Positions 1 through 6,804 of a DNA stretch of 64,000 nucleotides are shown here, one piece after another (the stretch's first letter is position 1; each line of letters begins with the position of its first letter). The position numbers were made by a program, and so were the translations under genes. The stretch is from Prochlorococcus marinus str. GP2 (GTDB lineage: Bacteria; Cyanobacteriota; Cyanobacteriia; PCC-6307; Cyanobiaceae). The notes beneath the pieces are model-generated. The model was not told where the DNA came from. It saw nothing but the letters and a program-made list of their open reading frames with translations, and did no database searches. The stretch spans positions 62,001 to 126,000 of the forward strand of contig NZ_JNAH01000004.1 of assembly GCF_000759885.1 (NCBI RefSeq), in the 5' to 3' direction.

Positions 1-312
1 AATGGAAACTCTATTAGATCGAAAAATTTTTTCATTATTAATTATTTTATCTTTCTCATTATTTTCTAAGAAATTTAAATTTTTGATCTCATTTATTAAT
101 TTAGATTCGCAAGTTGAAAGTTGTTCTACTTGATTTAATACATCAATATCCTCTGGTTTTAATAAGGAATTTAATTCTTTAATTTGTCTTTCGTTTTTTA
201 CAAGAAATTCATTAACTATCTCATTAGTTCCAAACCCCTTCTTTATATTTAAAAGAATTACATCTCTTTCCCATGATTTTTCGAGAGAATTTAAAATTTT
301 GTTTATGCTCAT
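1..312 (-). CDS. Hypothetical protein, 3' part beyond the window
   Basis: An open frame of 104 codons begins with ATG at 312 on the minus strand and runs off the left edge without a stop. The visible protein starts MSINKILNSLEKSWERD and is rich in Lys, Glu, Asn and Leu. The heptad-like spacing suggests mostly helix or coiled coil. I do not recognise a family. It points the same way as the next gene (397-678) with an 84-base gap, so the two may be co-transcribed. Confidence 0.6.
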   Translation of the reverse strand, partial: MSINKILNSLEKSWERDVILLNIKKGFGTNEIVNEFLVKNERQIKELNSLLKPEDIDVLNQVEQLSTCESKLINEIKNLNFLENNEKDKIINNEKIFRSNRVSI

Positions 313-396
313 TTTAAGTATTTTTACTTATAATAAATTATTATTTTTTTCTTCTGTGGCTTCTTTCTTCATGTAATAAGATAAAATTATTTTTAT

Positions 397-678
397 TTAA
401 GATTTGCGAATAAGTCTGTTTGCAAAATATTTTATTTTTACCTTTTCTACATTTTTCTTAGAACTGCTTTTGGTTTTAAGTTTATTTAAATTGATCACTT
501 CATCTGACGCATTTTTGCCCGTTTCAAAATAACTTTTAATTTTTTCTATTTCTTCTTCATTTAATCTTTTTGTCGCACCTTTTGCGTTTATTCCTAGTTT
601 CTTGCAGGCTAATAATATTCTATTACTTTCTACATTAAGATCTTTGGCAATACTGAAAATAGGAGTGTTGATAGACAT
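397..678 (-). CDS. Small IF2-N-domain-like protein
   Basis: A 93-aa protein. Residues 5-45 read as the small helical domain found at the N terminus of bacterial translation initiation factor IF-2: a hydrophobic IFSIAKDLNV segment, then ILLACKKLGI, then a G-A-T-K-R-L-N-E-E-E-like turn. The rest is a Lys/Ser-rich tail. No GTPase domain follows, so this is a stand-alone IF2-N-like module and not infB. Such modules in IF-2 contact the ribosome or nucleic acid; a role for the free domain is unknown. The ATG at 678 is the only sensible start. Confidence 0.6.
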   Translation of the reverse strand: MSINTPIFSIAKDLNVESNRILLACKKLGINAKGATKRLNEEEIEKIKSYFETGKNASDEVINLNKLKTKSSSKKNVEKVKIKYFANRLIRKS

Positions 679-774
679 TATTTTCTTTACTATGAAATTT
701 ATTATTAATAGTATATTTATAATTTAGAAATAAAAGATATTTTTAACTATTATTAATTTCAAAAACTTTTTTAA

Positions 775-2094
775 TTAGGCTACTTCATCTTCGAAATTAT
801 TTAAATCATTAAACTTTTTCTTCATAGTTTGGTTATTTCTAGTTAATTTCTTTACTGTTAAATCTTGTGATTTGCTGTCTGCGGACAAAAGATGTTTTTT
901 TGAGAGAACTAGAGCCTCTTTAGTTTTTTGTAAATGGGTTATTGATTTATCAATTTCTGAAATTGCATCATTAAATCTATCTTGGGCAAGTGAAACATTT
1001 TTACCAACAGCATTTTTGAATTGCTCAAGAGTACTCTCAAAATTAGTTATATCAAAATTCTCACGTTTCATTAAATCAATTTGTGATTTGTATTTTAAGG
1101 ATTCCATAGAGGCATTTCTTAATAGAGATATGATTGGTAAGAAAAATTGTGGTCTTATGACGTACATCTTTGGAAATCTATGAGAAACATCTACTATCCC
1201 AGCATTATATAGTTCACTATCTGGTTCTAGAAGCGATACGAGTACTGCATATTCACAAGATTTTTGTTTTCTATCTTTATCTAATTCCTTTAAAAAATCT
1301 TCGTTTTTTCTTTTATTAGTTCCATTTAAACTTTCATTCTTCATCTCAAACATTATAGATACGACTTCAGTTTTGTTTTCATCAAATTCTCTAAATATAT
1401 AGTCACCTTTACTTCCAGAGGTGACATCATTATCCTTTTCGAAATATGAGTTTTTAAACGCAGAAGCACGATTCAGATTAAATTGTGTTTCGCAATGGAT
1501 TTCTAATGTTTCTCCAACCATCTTTGTAGATAATCTAGATTTCATTTCTCTTAACTCCTGTATAGTCAGGTCTCTTTCACTAATTTTACTTTTATACTTT
1601 TCTTCAATTAATTTTTCATTAATTGAATGTTCAAGCCTTATCTTTTCAATAGAATTTGTTAATGATGAGTTCTCTTTTTCTAAATTAGTAACTGCTTCAT
1701 TAACTTTGTTTTTTAAAGTTAGTTCTGAAATTAAAGACTGGTTTTTAATTTCATCCTTCAATTTGATTAATTGATTATTCAGTGAATTAATTTTATTTGT
1801 TGCTTGATTTTTTAAATCATTAAGAGCATTTGTTTTCTTTTCTTCAGCTATTTTTAATTTAGATTCAAGAGTTTTGATCTCAGATTCTTTAATACGATTT
1901 TGCTCTATTAACTGTATTTTTAACTCACGTTTTAAAATTTCCAAAGCTTTTTTATTATCTTCTTGTGCTAATAGAAGTCTTTGTTCTATTTGCTTATTAA
2001 ATTCTTCATCTTTTATTTGAAGAAGTATTTCTTCAAAACTGCTGGGATCAATTCGAAATGTCTTTCCGCATGATGGACATTTAATATCTTTCAT
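775..2094 (-). CDS. DUF2130 protein: zinc-ribbon start, coiled coil, nuclease-like C domain
   Basis: A 439-aa protein. The N terminus carries a CPSCGK motif (residues 6-11), a possible half zinc ribbon. Residues about 30-185 are a long Lys/Glu-rich coiled coil. Residues about 195-345 match my memory of DUF2130, with GSKGDYIFRE followed by a FEMKNE segment. That order (Asp, then Glu-x-Lys) is the layout of PD-(D/E)XK nucleases. A second helical segment closes the protein. Its biological role is unknown; coiled-coil proteins with such nuclease folds (for example RmuC) act on DNA. It sits alone inside a block of small unknown genes. Family call fairly sure, function not. Confidence 0.75.
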   Translation of the reverse strand: MKDIKCPSCGKTFRIDPSSFEEILLQIKDEEFNKQIEQRLLLAQEDNKKALEILKRELKIQLIEQNRIKESEIKTLESKLKIAEEKKTNALNDLKNQATNKINSLNNQLIKLKDEIKNQSLISELTLKNKVNEAVTNLEKENSSLTNSIEKIRLEHSINEKLIEEKYKSKISERDLTIQELREMKSRLSTKMVGETLEIHCETQFNLNRASAFKNSYFEKDNDVTSGSKGDYIFREFDENKTEVVSIMFEMKNESLNGTNKRKNEDFLKELDKDRKQKSCEYAVLVSLLEPDSELYNAGIVDVSHRFPKMYVIRPQFFLPIISLLRNASMESLKYKSQIDLMKRENFDITNFESTLEQFKNAVGKNVSLAQDRFNDAISEIDKSITHLQKTKEALVLSKKHLLSADSKSQDLTVKKLTRNNQTMKKKFNDLNNFEDEVA

Positions 2095-2224
2095 TTTTTA
2101 TAACAAAATTAATATTTGAAGTGATTGAATATTCGAATTATTTAAAAAGAATATTATTCTTGACTAAGAATAAACAAAGATCCATTAATATGCATTAAAA
2201 AATAAAATAAATTCTCAAAGCTAG

Positions 2225-2593
2225 TCATATTAATCCAGATTCTTTAAGGATGTTAATTTTATTTGCCAATTCAATGTCTGCAGATGATATTGAGCGATCT
2301 AATGTTTTGTGAGAAGAAACTGTGTAACCACTATCATCAACAAATTCATCTTCAGCATCTTTTAAGTGCATATTCTTATTTTGTGCTTCATTGTAAATAC
2401 CCGATTTGTATGTATTAGATTTGCTAATGTTGCCAAATCCAAAATTTGCTATTCCTCTGGCATCTAATGCTTCCTCAACTAATATTCCAACTACTTTTGA
2501 TCTGCTTATAGATTCGCTCTTGGATATTTCATCAATAATTTCAAGAACTCTTTTTCTAGGAAGATATCCTATTCTTTTAACTTTATTTTCCAT
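2225..2593 (-). CDS. Ribbon-helix-helix-like small protein, hypothetical
   Basis: A 122-aa protein. Residues 4-45 have the pattern of a ribbon-helix-helix (Arc/CopG) DNA-binding fold: a short basic strand (KVKRIGYLP), a helix (RVLEIIDEIS), a turn, and a second helix (RSKVVGILVEEAL). The remaining 75 residues are acidic and unrecognised. If the fold is right it could be a local transcription regulator. It is followed by 130 bases without a gene before DUF2130 on the same strand, and is divergent from 2808. The start is the ATG at 2593. Confidence 0.5.
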   Translation of the reverse strand: MENKVKRIGYLPRKRVLEIIDEISKSESISRSKVVGILVEEALDARGIANFGFGNISKSNTYKSGIYNEAQNKNMHLKDAEDEFVDDSGYTVSSHKTLDRSISSADIELANKINILKESGLI

Positions 2594-2734
2594 AGTTCTT
2601 ACTATATGTCGTTATTGTAACACTTCTGTCAAATAAGATTTGAATTAGATTGTAATAAGGCTAAATTTGTTTACCAGAAGAAAGTATGATTATGATATTT
2701 ATAATTTTTCCTTAATTAATTATTAGAATAGTTT

Positions 2735-2757
2735 AAAAGCTTCCTTTAAGAGCTTTT
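2735..2757. terminator. Hairpin with terminator shape in a divergent gap
   Basis: Perfect 7-bp inverted repeat AAAAGCT / AGCTTTT (2735-2741 and 2751-2757) with a 9-base loop and a T run on the plus-strand side. It lies between divergent genes (2593 minus, 2808 plus), so neither flanking gene needs a terminator here. It may instead end a short plus-strand RNA, or be unrelated to termination. Confidence 0.35.
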
Positions 2758-2807
2758 TATAATGAGCTCAAAATTTTAAAAAATTTTTAATTTTAATTTA
2801 AATACCT

Positions 2808-3008
2808 ATGAAAGATAAGCTTTATGATAATGCTGACAGTTTTGCAGTTTCATTTGACGAGGAATGGAAAAATATTGATTGTGAGGATCTACGATTAAAG
2901 ATAGATAAAGTATTTGAACTTTTGTCTGACCACCCTTTTTTACTATCGAATCCTACAAATGCAAGAAAAATGGCAGAATTTAGAGTGTTTTCATTAAAAA
3001 AATTCTAA
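2808..3008 (+). CDS. Hypothetical protein, 66 aa
   Basis: An acidic N-terminal half (Asp/Glu-rich) is followed by a helical stretch EDLRLKIDKVFELLSDHP. No signal peptide or membrane segment is visible. I do not recognise the family. The ATG is preceded by a very AT-rich leader without an obvious Shine-Dalgarno, as is common in this genome. One of several short genes on alternating strands in this block. Confidence 0.5.
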   Translation: MKDKLYDNADSFAVSFDEEWKNIDCEDLRLKIDKVFELLSDHPFLLSNPTNARKMAEFRVFSLKKF

Positions 3009-3065
3009 TAATTTTATACTTTCCTTTAGTTTAAAATTTTAAGCTTAATTTTGAATTCTTAAGAT

Positions 3066-3236
3066 TCACATAGTTGGAGAATTAAAAAACCCCTTGCTGT
3101 ATAAAAATATTAATATGCCTATTATTGGACCAATTCCAAATATAAAAAGAACTAATTTTGCAGAATTTTTTGTTTGACCTAATTTAAGATTTTTATTTGT
3201 ATTAGTTTGAATTTTTTTTGATTTTTTCTTTTTCAT
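3066..3236 (-). CDS. Small single-TM protein, hypothetical
   Basis: A 56-aa protein starting MKKKKSKK: a basic, soluble N-terminal half, then one membrane segment of about 20 residues (LVLFIFGIGPIIGILIFLY) and a short tail. The positive-inside rule would place the N terminus in the cytoplasm. An upstream in-frame ATG at 3263 would add nine residues. I prefer the Lys-rich start at 3236 but cannot exclude the longer form. Family not recognised. Confidence 0.5.
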   Translation of the reverse strand: MKKKKSKKIQTNTNKNLKLGQTKNSAKLVLFIFGIGPIIGILIFLYSKGFFNSPTM

Positions 3237-3373
3237 GAAAATTATCTTACTATATCGCAACATATAAAAGGCTTGATATTATATTTAATCTTAAATAACT
3301 ATTTGATTTAGCCAAATTCATCTAGGAATCATAAAAACACAATATTGTATAATGTAATGAACCAAAAGCAAAT

Positions 3374-3580
3374 ATGAGTGCTACAAAAAGAGAAGAAGTA
3401 AGTTCTCACCTTAGGTATATAAGGTTAGAGCTTAGAGAAATGCATCAAATGCTTATAAAAGAAGATTTGTTACCAGATTTAAATGAAGCGAAGGAAGTAC
3501 ATGCGCAATTAAATGCTTTGCTTGATTTGTTATCGGATAAAAGAGTAAAAAAAATAAATAGTCAATTTGGTAATTATTGA
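3374..3580 (+). CDS. Small helical protein, paralogue of the 4813-4989 product
   Basis: A 68-aa, apparently all-helical soluble protein. Its core (SHLRYIRLELREMHQML, then E-x-x-LP, then a Leu-rich LLDLL end) lines up with the 58-aa product at 4813-4989: an HL, R, L and MH spacing followed by an E...LP step and a terminal LL pair. This makes the two likely paralogues. No known domain recognised. Convergent with the next small gene, with a 14-base gap. Confidence 0.6.
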   Translation: MSATKREEVSSHLRYIRLELREMHQMLIKEDLLPDLNEAKEVHAQLNALLDLLSDKRVKKINSQFGNY

Positions 3581-3594
3581 ATCATCTTAAGATG

Positions 3595-3789
3595 TTATAA
3601 ATAATTAGTAGCAGATTCTATTTTTTTACGTTTATCGTGCATTTGTTCTAATTTATTGTAAATCTCTTTAATTTGGATTTGTAATAGATCAGTAGAATTT
3701 ATATTAGTTAAAGATTCCATAGCTGAGAGAAGACTATCTTTAGCTTCTATCAAATGTCTACATTCTTTACTTCCTGCTTCGTATGACAT
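3595..3789 (-). CDS. Hypothetical protein, 64 aa
   Basis: A soluble, probably helical small protein beginning MSYEAGSKECRHL. Charged residues alternate with Leu/Ile over most of its length, as in a short helical hairpin, and one Cys lies near the start. No family recognised. It is convergent with 3374-3580 and divergent from 3929-4111. Confidence 0.5.
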   Translation of the reverse strand: MSYEAGSKECRHLIEAKDSLLSAMESLTNINSTDLLQIQIKEIYNKLEQMHDKRKKIESATNYL

Positions 3790-3928
3790 GAATTTAAAAT
3801 TGTAATTATTACAAATACTACAATTTTTGTTCAGTATTGCTTGATACTCTTAATCAAACGAAAGCGTTTTAATGTAATTTTTAATACATAATGGTTGATT
3901 AATTTAACTAAAATTCAAAAAAACCTTT

Positions 3929-4111
3929 ATGCAAGAAAATCCGAAAGACTATGAATTTTGCATTAAATTATCAATAGATAACGCAAAAAAAAGAATTAGC
4001 CTCCTAGATAATCAAGATAGTAAGTGTGTTTTTGAGGAATATAAAGAATGGATACAGGATGGATTAAATAACCATACAGTTTTACTACTTAGGGAAGACC
4101 CAATTATCTAA
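3929..4111 (+). CDS. Hypothetical protein, 60 aa
   Basis: A short soluble protein beginning MQENPKDYEFC, with a helical KLSIDNAKKRISLL segment and an acidic middle. No membrane segment. The ATG follows an A-rich leader. Not recognised. It lies convergent to the possible 31-codon gene at 4129-4224. Confidence 0.45.
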   Translation: MQENPKDYEFCIKLSIDNAKKRISLLDNQDSKCVFEEYKEWIQDGLNNHTVLLLREDPII

Positions 4112-4128
4112 ATAATATAGAACTATTT

Positions 4129-4224
4129 TTAATTCTTTTGGTTAGAAGTAACCTTAAATAAAAAATAAAGACTAACAATAAAAGTAATTATTAAAACTAT
4201 AGTCAAAGATGAGAAACTATACAT
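4129..4224 (-). CDS. Possible 31-aa single-TM peptide
   Basis: ATG at 4224 opens a 31-codon frame ending in TAA at 4129. The product MYSFSSLTIVLIITFIVSLY... is one hydrophobic segment of about 22 residues followed by a short polar tail with Lys. Its size and shape are like the small membrane subunits of photosynthetic complexes, but I cannot match it to psb, psa or pet peptides. A 7-bp inverted repeat lies two bases before the start. It may be a chance ORF. Confidence 0.3.
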   Translation of the reverse strand: MYSFSSLTIVLIITFIVSLYFLFKVTSNQKN

Positions 4225-4225
4225 T

Positions 4226-4244
4226 ATTACTTCTTTAAAGTAAT
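4226..4244. repeat. Short inverted repeat before the 31-aa ORF
   Basis: ATTACTT / AAGTAAT arms (4226-4232 and 4238-4244) with a 5-base loop. On the minus strand it ends just before the ATG at 4224, so in an mRNA it would cover the ribosome-binding region. Possible leader hairpin or operator; low-complexity AT sequence makes chance likely. Confidence 0.3.
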
Positions 4245-4281
4245 TTAAATATAGCAATTTTCATAATATTTACCCTTTAAT

Positions 4282-4410
4282 TCAGTTTTCTTTGAAAAGT
4301 GAAAAAATAAATTTTTTAAAATTTTCTTTTTCTAAGAAGATTTCTTTTGCTTTGTAACTTTTTAATTTCTTAAAAATTAAATCAATTATATGTTCAGATT
4401 TCTGATTCAT
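4282..4410 (-). CDS. Possible 42-aa hypothetical protein
   Basis: ATG at 4410, TGA at 4284-4282. The product begins MNQKSEHIIDLIFKKLKSY and is basic and helical, with alternating Lys and large hydrophobics in the second half. It starts 9 bases after the end of the lipoprotein gene 4420-4770 on the same strand, which supports co-transcription. No family recognised. Confidence 0.35.
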   Translation of the reverse strand: MNQKSEHIIDLIFKKLKSYKAKEIFLEKENFKKFIFSLFKEN

Positions 4411-4419
4411 ACCAAAAGC

Positions 4420-4770
4420 TTATTTTTCTAATAAATAAATTTTTTCTTCACCGATTTTATCAGGCTTAGTTATTTTACATCCTTTATCTTTTTCCATATC
4501 ACAATCCTTTGTGGCAGGAACAGATTGCCAAGTACAAATCTTTTCTTGAGAATCTTCTTTTAAGATAATCCATCCATCATCTAGGTATTTTGAAATTCCA
4601 TCTTCTCCACATGAAAACTTTATTTCCATCCTTTTCTTTTCTATATTAGGATTCTCTTTAATATTTTCATCAGAATTTATTAAGGGTAATTCTTTAATAA
4701 CTGAATTACTACAGGAAGTAGAGAAAATTAAAACAAAAAATATTTGAGAAATTGATTTTATCCTTTTCAT
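4420..4770 (-). CDS. Small lipoprotein, hypothetical
   Basis: A 116-aa protein with a typical bacterial lipoprotein signal: basic MKRIK, a hydrophobic run, and a lipobox ending in Cys20 (FSTSC). The mature part has several Cys (about residues 54, 78, 89 and 97) that could form disulfides in the periplasm, and a short W-rich region around DGWIIL. No domain recognised. Likely anchored on the periplasmic side of a membrane. The ATG at 4770 fits the signal peptide. Confidence 0.6.
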   Translation of the reverse strand: MKRIKSISQIFFVLIFSTSCSNSVIKELPLINSDENIKENPNIEKKRMEIKFSCGEDGISKYLDDGWIILKEDSQEKICTWQSVPATKDCDMEKDKGCKITKPDKIGEEKIYLLEK

Positions 4771-4812
4771 TTGTTGAATCTTTTGGTGGTTAAAAGTTAT
4801 TTAAATTATAAG

Positions 4813-4989
4813 TTAATTTGATTCTATTAAACTTAACAGTTTATCTACTTTTAGCATCAATGTTTTGACTTCATCTGGCTTAGGCAATGTTAATTCTTCT
4901 GTAACTGCCAAATGCATTTTTTTAAGATTTTGCCTTAAATCTTTTAAATGCATTTTTACGTTTTCTTTTTTTTTGTTTACATCAGACAT
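4813..4989 (-). CDS. Small helical protein, paralogue of the 3374-3580 product
   Basis: A 58-codon gene with ATG at 4989 and TAA at 4815-4813. The product begins MSDVNKKKENVKMHLKD and continues with R-Q-N-L-K-K-M-H, an E-E-L-T-L-P step and a Leu-rich end. This order matches the 68-aa protein at 3374-3580 (HL, R, L, MH, then LP, then LL). The pattern conservation argues it is a real gene despite its length. No function known. Confidence 0.55.
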   Translation of the reverse strand: MSDVNKKKENVKMHLKDLRQNLKKMHLAVTEELTLPKPDEVKTLMLKVDKLLSLIESN

Positions 4990-5070
4990 AGTATGAAAAT
5001 ATAAATTTAATTAAAGGTAAGGAATTATTATAATATTTAATATGTTATTAAATAGAAAATTATTAAAAAT

Positions 5071-5508
5071 TTAGTTTTTAAAATTCTCTATTTCGTAAAC
5101 TTCTTCTCCACCATAACAAAAGTTTGTTGATAACATTTTTAGTTCTCTTTTGGTAATTCGTTTTATATTTTTATTCTTAATAATGTAATTTTTAGCTGTT
5201 GCTTCACAATCTAATTTATTTTTAGCATGTTTAATAACTGGATAAAAATATGTCATTACAGCAATTATGAAGAAAAATATTATTAATGTTCTTTTGTCAT
5301 TTTTAATAAATTCTCTAGATTTCTTTTTGGCTTTTAACAATTTTATTAGTATGGTTTCTGGTAATCCTAATTGGACAAATAATAGTTCTACCCACCATGG
5401 TAGTTCTCTATCTTTCTTTCTCTTTGAGGTTTCGGAAGTATTCATTCTATTCGGATCATTATTTTGGTTTCTTAAACTTTTAGGATTACCTTTTTCTTTT
5501 TTATTCAT
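5071..5508 (-). CDS. Membrane protein with one TM segment, hypothetical
   Basis: A 145-aa protein. The first 35 residues are polar and rich in Asn, Lys and Ser. A semi-conserved-looking PWWVELLFVQLGLPE amphipathic segment follows, then a basic stretch and one membrane span (TLIIFFFIIAVMTYFYPVI, about 94-112). The C-terminal part has two Cys (about residues 120 and 133) and would face the opposite side from the basic N-terminal region. No family recognised. Confidence 0.55.
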   Translation of the reverse strand: MNKKEKGNPKSLRNQNNDPNRMNTSETSKRKKDRELPWWVELLFVQLGLPETILIKLLKAKKKSREFIKNDKRTLIIFFFIIAVMTYFYPVIKHAKNKLDCEATAKNYIIKNKNIKRITKRELKMLSTNFCYGGEEVYEIENFKN

Positions 5509-5639
5509 ATAATCAAATACCTTATTTGGGATGAGGGTTTTTATTTTGATTTGGAAACTATATATTCATATTATAAGTTTTGATTTAATTTATCTATGAA
5601 TTTTAGTATTGTAAATTTGTATTTAAACAAAAATTATAA

Positions 5640-5909
5640 ATGATAAAAAAAAGGAGAAAGTTAAATAAAGATTTCGAAAAAAAAATATATTCTTCTAAAA
5701 AAAATGTCGAATTAGTTTTGGCCAAAATTTATGATATTGATGATGAAGATATTCAAAAAGAATATATGAATGCATTCAATGCAGTTGTTTATTTATATGA
5801 TGAATTAAAAGAAGATTATGAAAAAGTAGGATTTAATGAAAATTCGGAAGGCTTTTTAACAAAGTATAAAAAGGCTTTTAATCTTTTTGAATCAGAATTT
5901 GAAATTTAA
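5640..5909 (+). CDS. Hypothetical protein, 89 aa
   Basis: A highly charged soluble protein starting MIKKRRKLNKDFEKK. The rest is acidic and helical (DIDDEDIQKEYMNAF, then YLYDELKEDYEK). No signal or membrane segment. Family unknown. It is convergent with 5916-6152, with a 6-base gap. Confidence 0.5.
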   Translation: MIKKRRKLNKDFEKKIYSSKKNVELVLAKIYDIDDEDIQKEYMNAFNAVVYLYDELKEDYEKVGFNENSEGFLTKYKKAFNLFESEFEI

Positions 5910-5915
5910 TTGTTA

Positions 5916-6152
5916 TCACTTTCTATAAGGTGATACAGGTATTTCAATTAGATATCCTTTTTCTAGTTTAGATTTTTTTTCTTTTAGATTTTTAATACAA
6001 AATTGTTGATTTTTCTCCTTTTCACAAAATTTTTTTATTTGGTAATTAGTAAGTGATAAGGATTTATCTCCAAAGATGACTAAAGCAAGTAAAAATAAAG
6101 ATACATTTACTAATCTCATGATTTGAAGATAGTGGTTTTTTTTTATTTTCAT
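5916..6152 (-). CDS. Small secreted protein, hypothetical
   Basis: A 78-aa protein with a basic start and a hydrophobic run (LVNVSLFLLALVIFG) that reads as a signal peptide or N-terminal anchor. The mature part is Lys-rich with two Cys (about residues 43 and 52) nine residues apart, which could pair in the periplasm. An internal ATG at 6119 would give a shorter signal; I keep the longer start because it supplies the basic n-region. No family recognised. It starts 8 bases past the end of DUF2103. Confidence 0.5.
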   Translation of the reverse strand: MKIKKNHYLQIMRLVNVSLFLLALVIFGDKSLSLTNYQIKKFCEKEKNQQFCIKNLKEKKSKLEKGYLIEIPVSPYRK

Positions 6153-6160
6153 TTATTAGA

Positions 6161-6439
6161 TTATTTATCATTATATATATCTATTATCTGTTTTAATTGA
6201 TCTTTATTTAAGTCTGTTGAAATAAAAACTTCTTGAGCTGTTTTGCCTTTTCTTGCTATAGCCTTATATCCGTTTTTAGTTTTCACTGACAATCTAATTA
6301 TTAATTTAGAAGATCTTCCTCTTACTCTTGATATCACAGCAGGCGTTACTGTCTTTATATTTATGTTTAGTGCTAATTTTTTGAGTATGGGTATTAGGCC
6401 ATCTAAATTAGTACTATGATTTAAAACTAGCCTGCCCAA
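6161..6439 (-). CDS. DUF2103 family protein
   Basis: A 92-aa protein that fits the cyanobacterial form of DUF2103, annotated in databases as a predicted metal-binding protein. It starts GRLVLNHSTNLDGLIPIL and continues through TVTPAVISRVRGR and ARKGKTAQEVF. Soluble, basic, about the usual length. No experimental role is known to me. It ends the small-gene block before petN and is divergent from it. Confidence 0.65.
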   Translation of the reverse strand: MGRLVLNHSTNLDGLIPILKKLALNINIKTVTPAVISRVRGRSSKLIIRLSVKTKNGYKAIARKGKTAQEVFISTDLNKDQLKQIIDIYNDK

Positions 6440-6555
6440 TTTCTTTTTTATTTAATTATATTTAGAAAATTTTGTTAATGAGAATTTAAAGTTACCTTGG
6501 AAATTATAAAAAAATTTTGAAGTTCTGTTATATTTAAAATAGTAATTCTAATCAA

Positions 6556-6657
6556 ATGATCTTTCAAATAGGGTGGGCCTCATTAGCTGCAATCTTTACT
6601 TTTTCAATTGCTATGGTTGTATGGGGAAGAAATGGGGATGGCTCCATTGATATATGA
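6556..6657 (+). CDS. petN: Cytochrome b6f complex subunit PetN
   Basis: A 33-codon gene too short for a normal ORF search. [17 protein letters not shown] followed by an MVVWGRNG end is the signature of PetN (subunit VIII), a single-span peptide at the periphery of the cytochrome b6f complex in the thylakoid membrane. The complex passes electrons from plastoquinol to plastocyanin. The C-terminal DGSIDI tail is the form I associate with Prochlorococcus. Its last codons overlap the start of the next frame (ATGA at 6654-6657), indicating translational coupling. Confidence 0.9.
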   Translation: MIFQIGWASLAAIFTFSIAMVVWGRNGDGSIDI

Positions 6658-6794
6658 TTTCTTTTTTAACTTATGAAGTATATTTTAATAAATTTCTTAT
6701 CTTAACATCTTTTGTTTTACTTATATTCATAACATTAGCTGTAATTTATATATCTTATGTCTCCTGGAAAGATAAAAGAAGATTAAAGAAATAG
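6654..6794 (+). CDS. Small membrane protein coupled to petN
   Basis: A 46-codon frame whose ATG overlaps the petN stop in an ATGA junction and ends at TAG 6792-6794. The product has one strongly hydrophobic span (about residues 12-38) followed by a basic [10 protein letters not shown] tail, so the C terminus should be cytoplasmic. The overlap and clean TM/basic-tail architecture make a real gene likely. It may work with or near cytochrome b6f, but that is inference from position only. Confidence 0.6.
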   Translation: MISFLTYEVYFNKFLILTSFVLLIFITLAVIYISYVSWKDKRRLKK

Positions 6795-6804
6795 TTATTT
6801 TTCT

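Noticed and set aside
872-1774. Two plus-strand ORFs opposite the DUF2130 gene
   Set aside because: They lie wholly inside a conserved gene and have no independent features.
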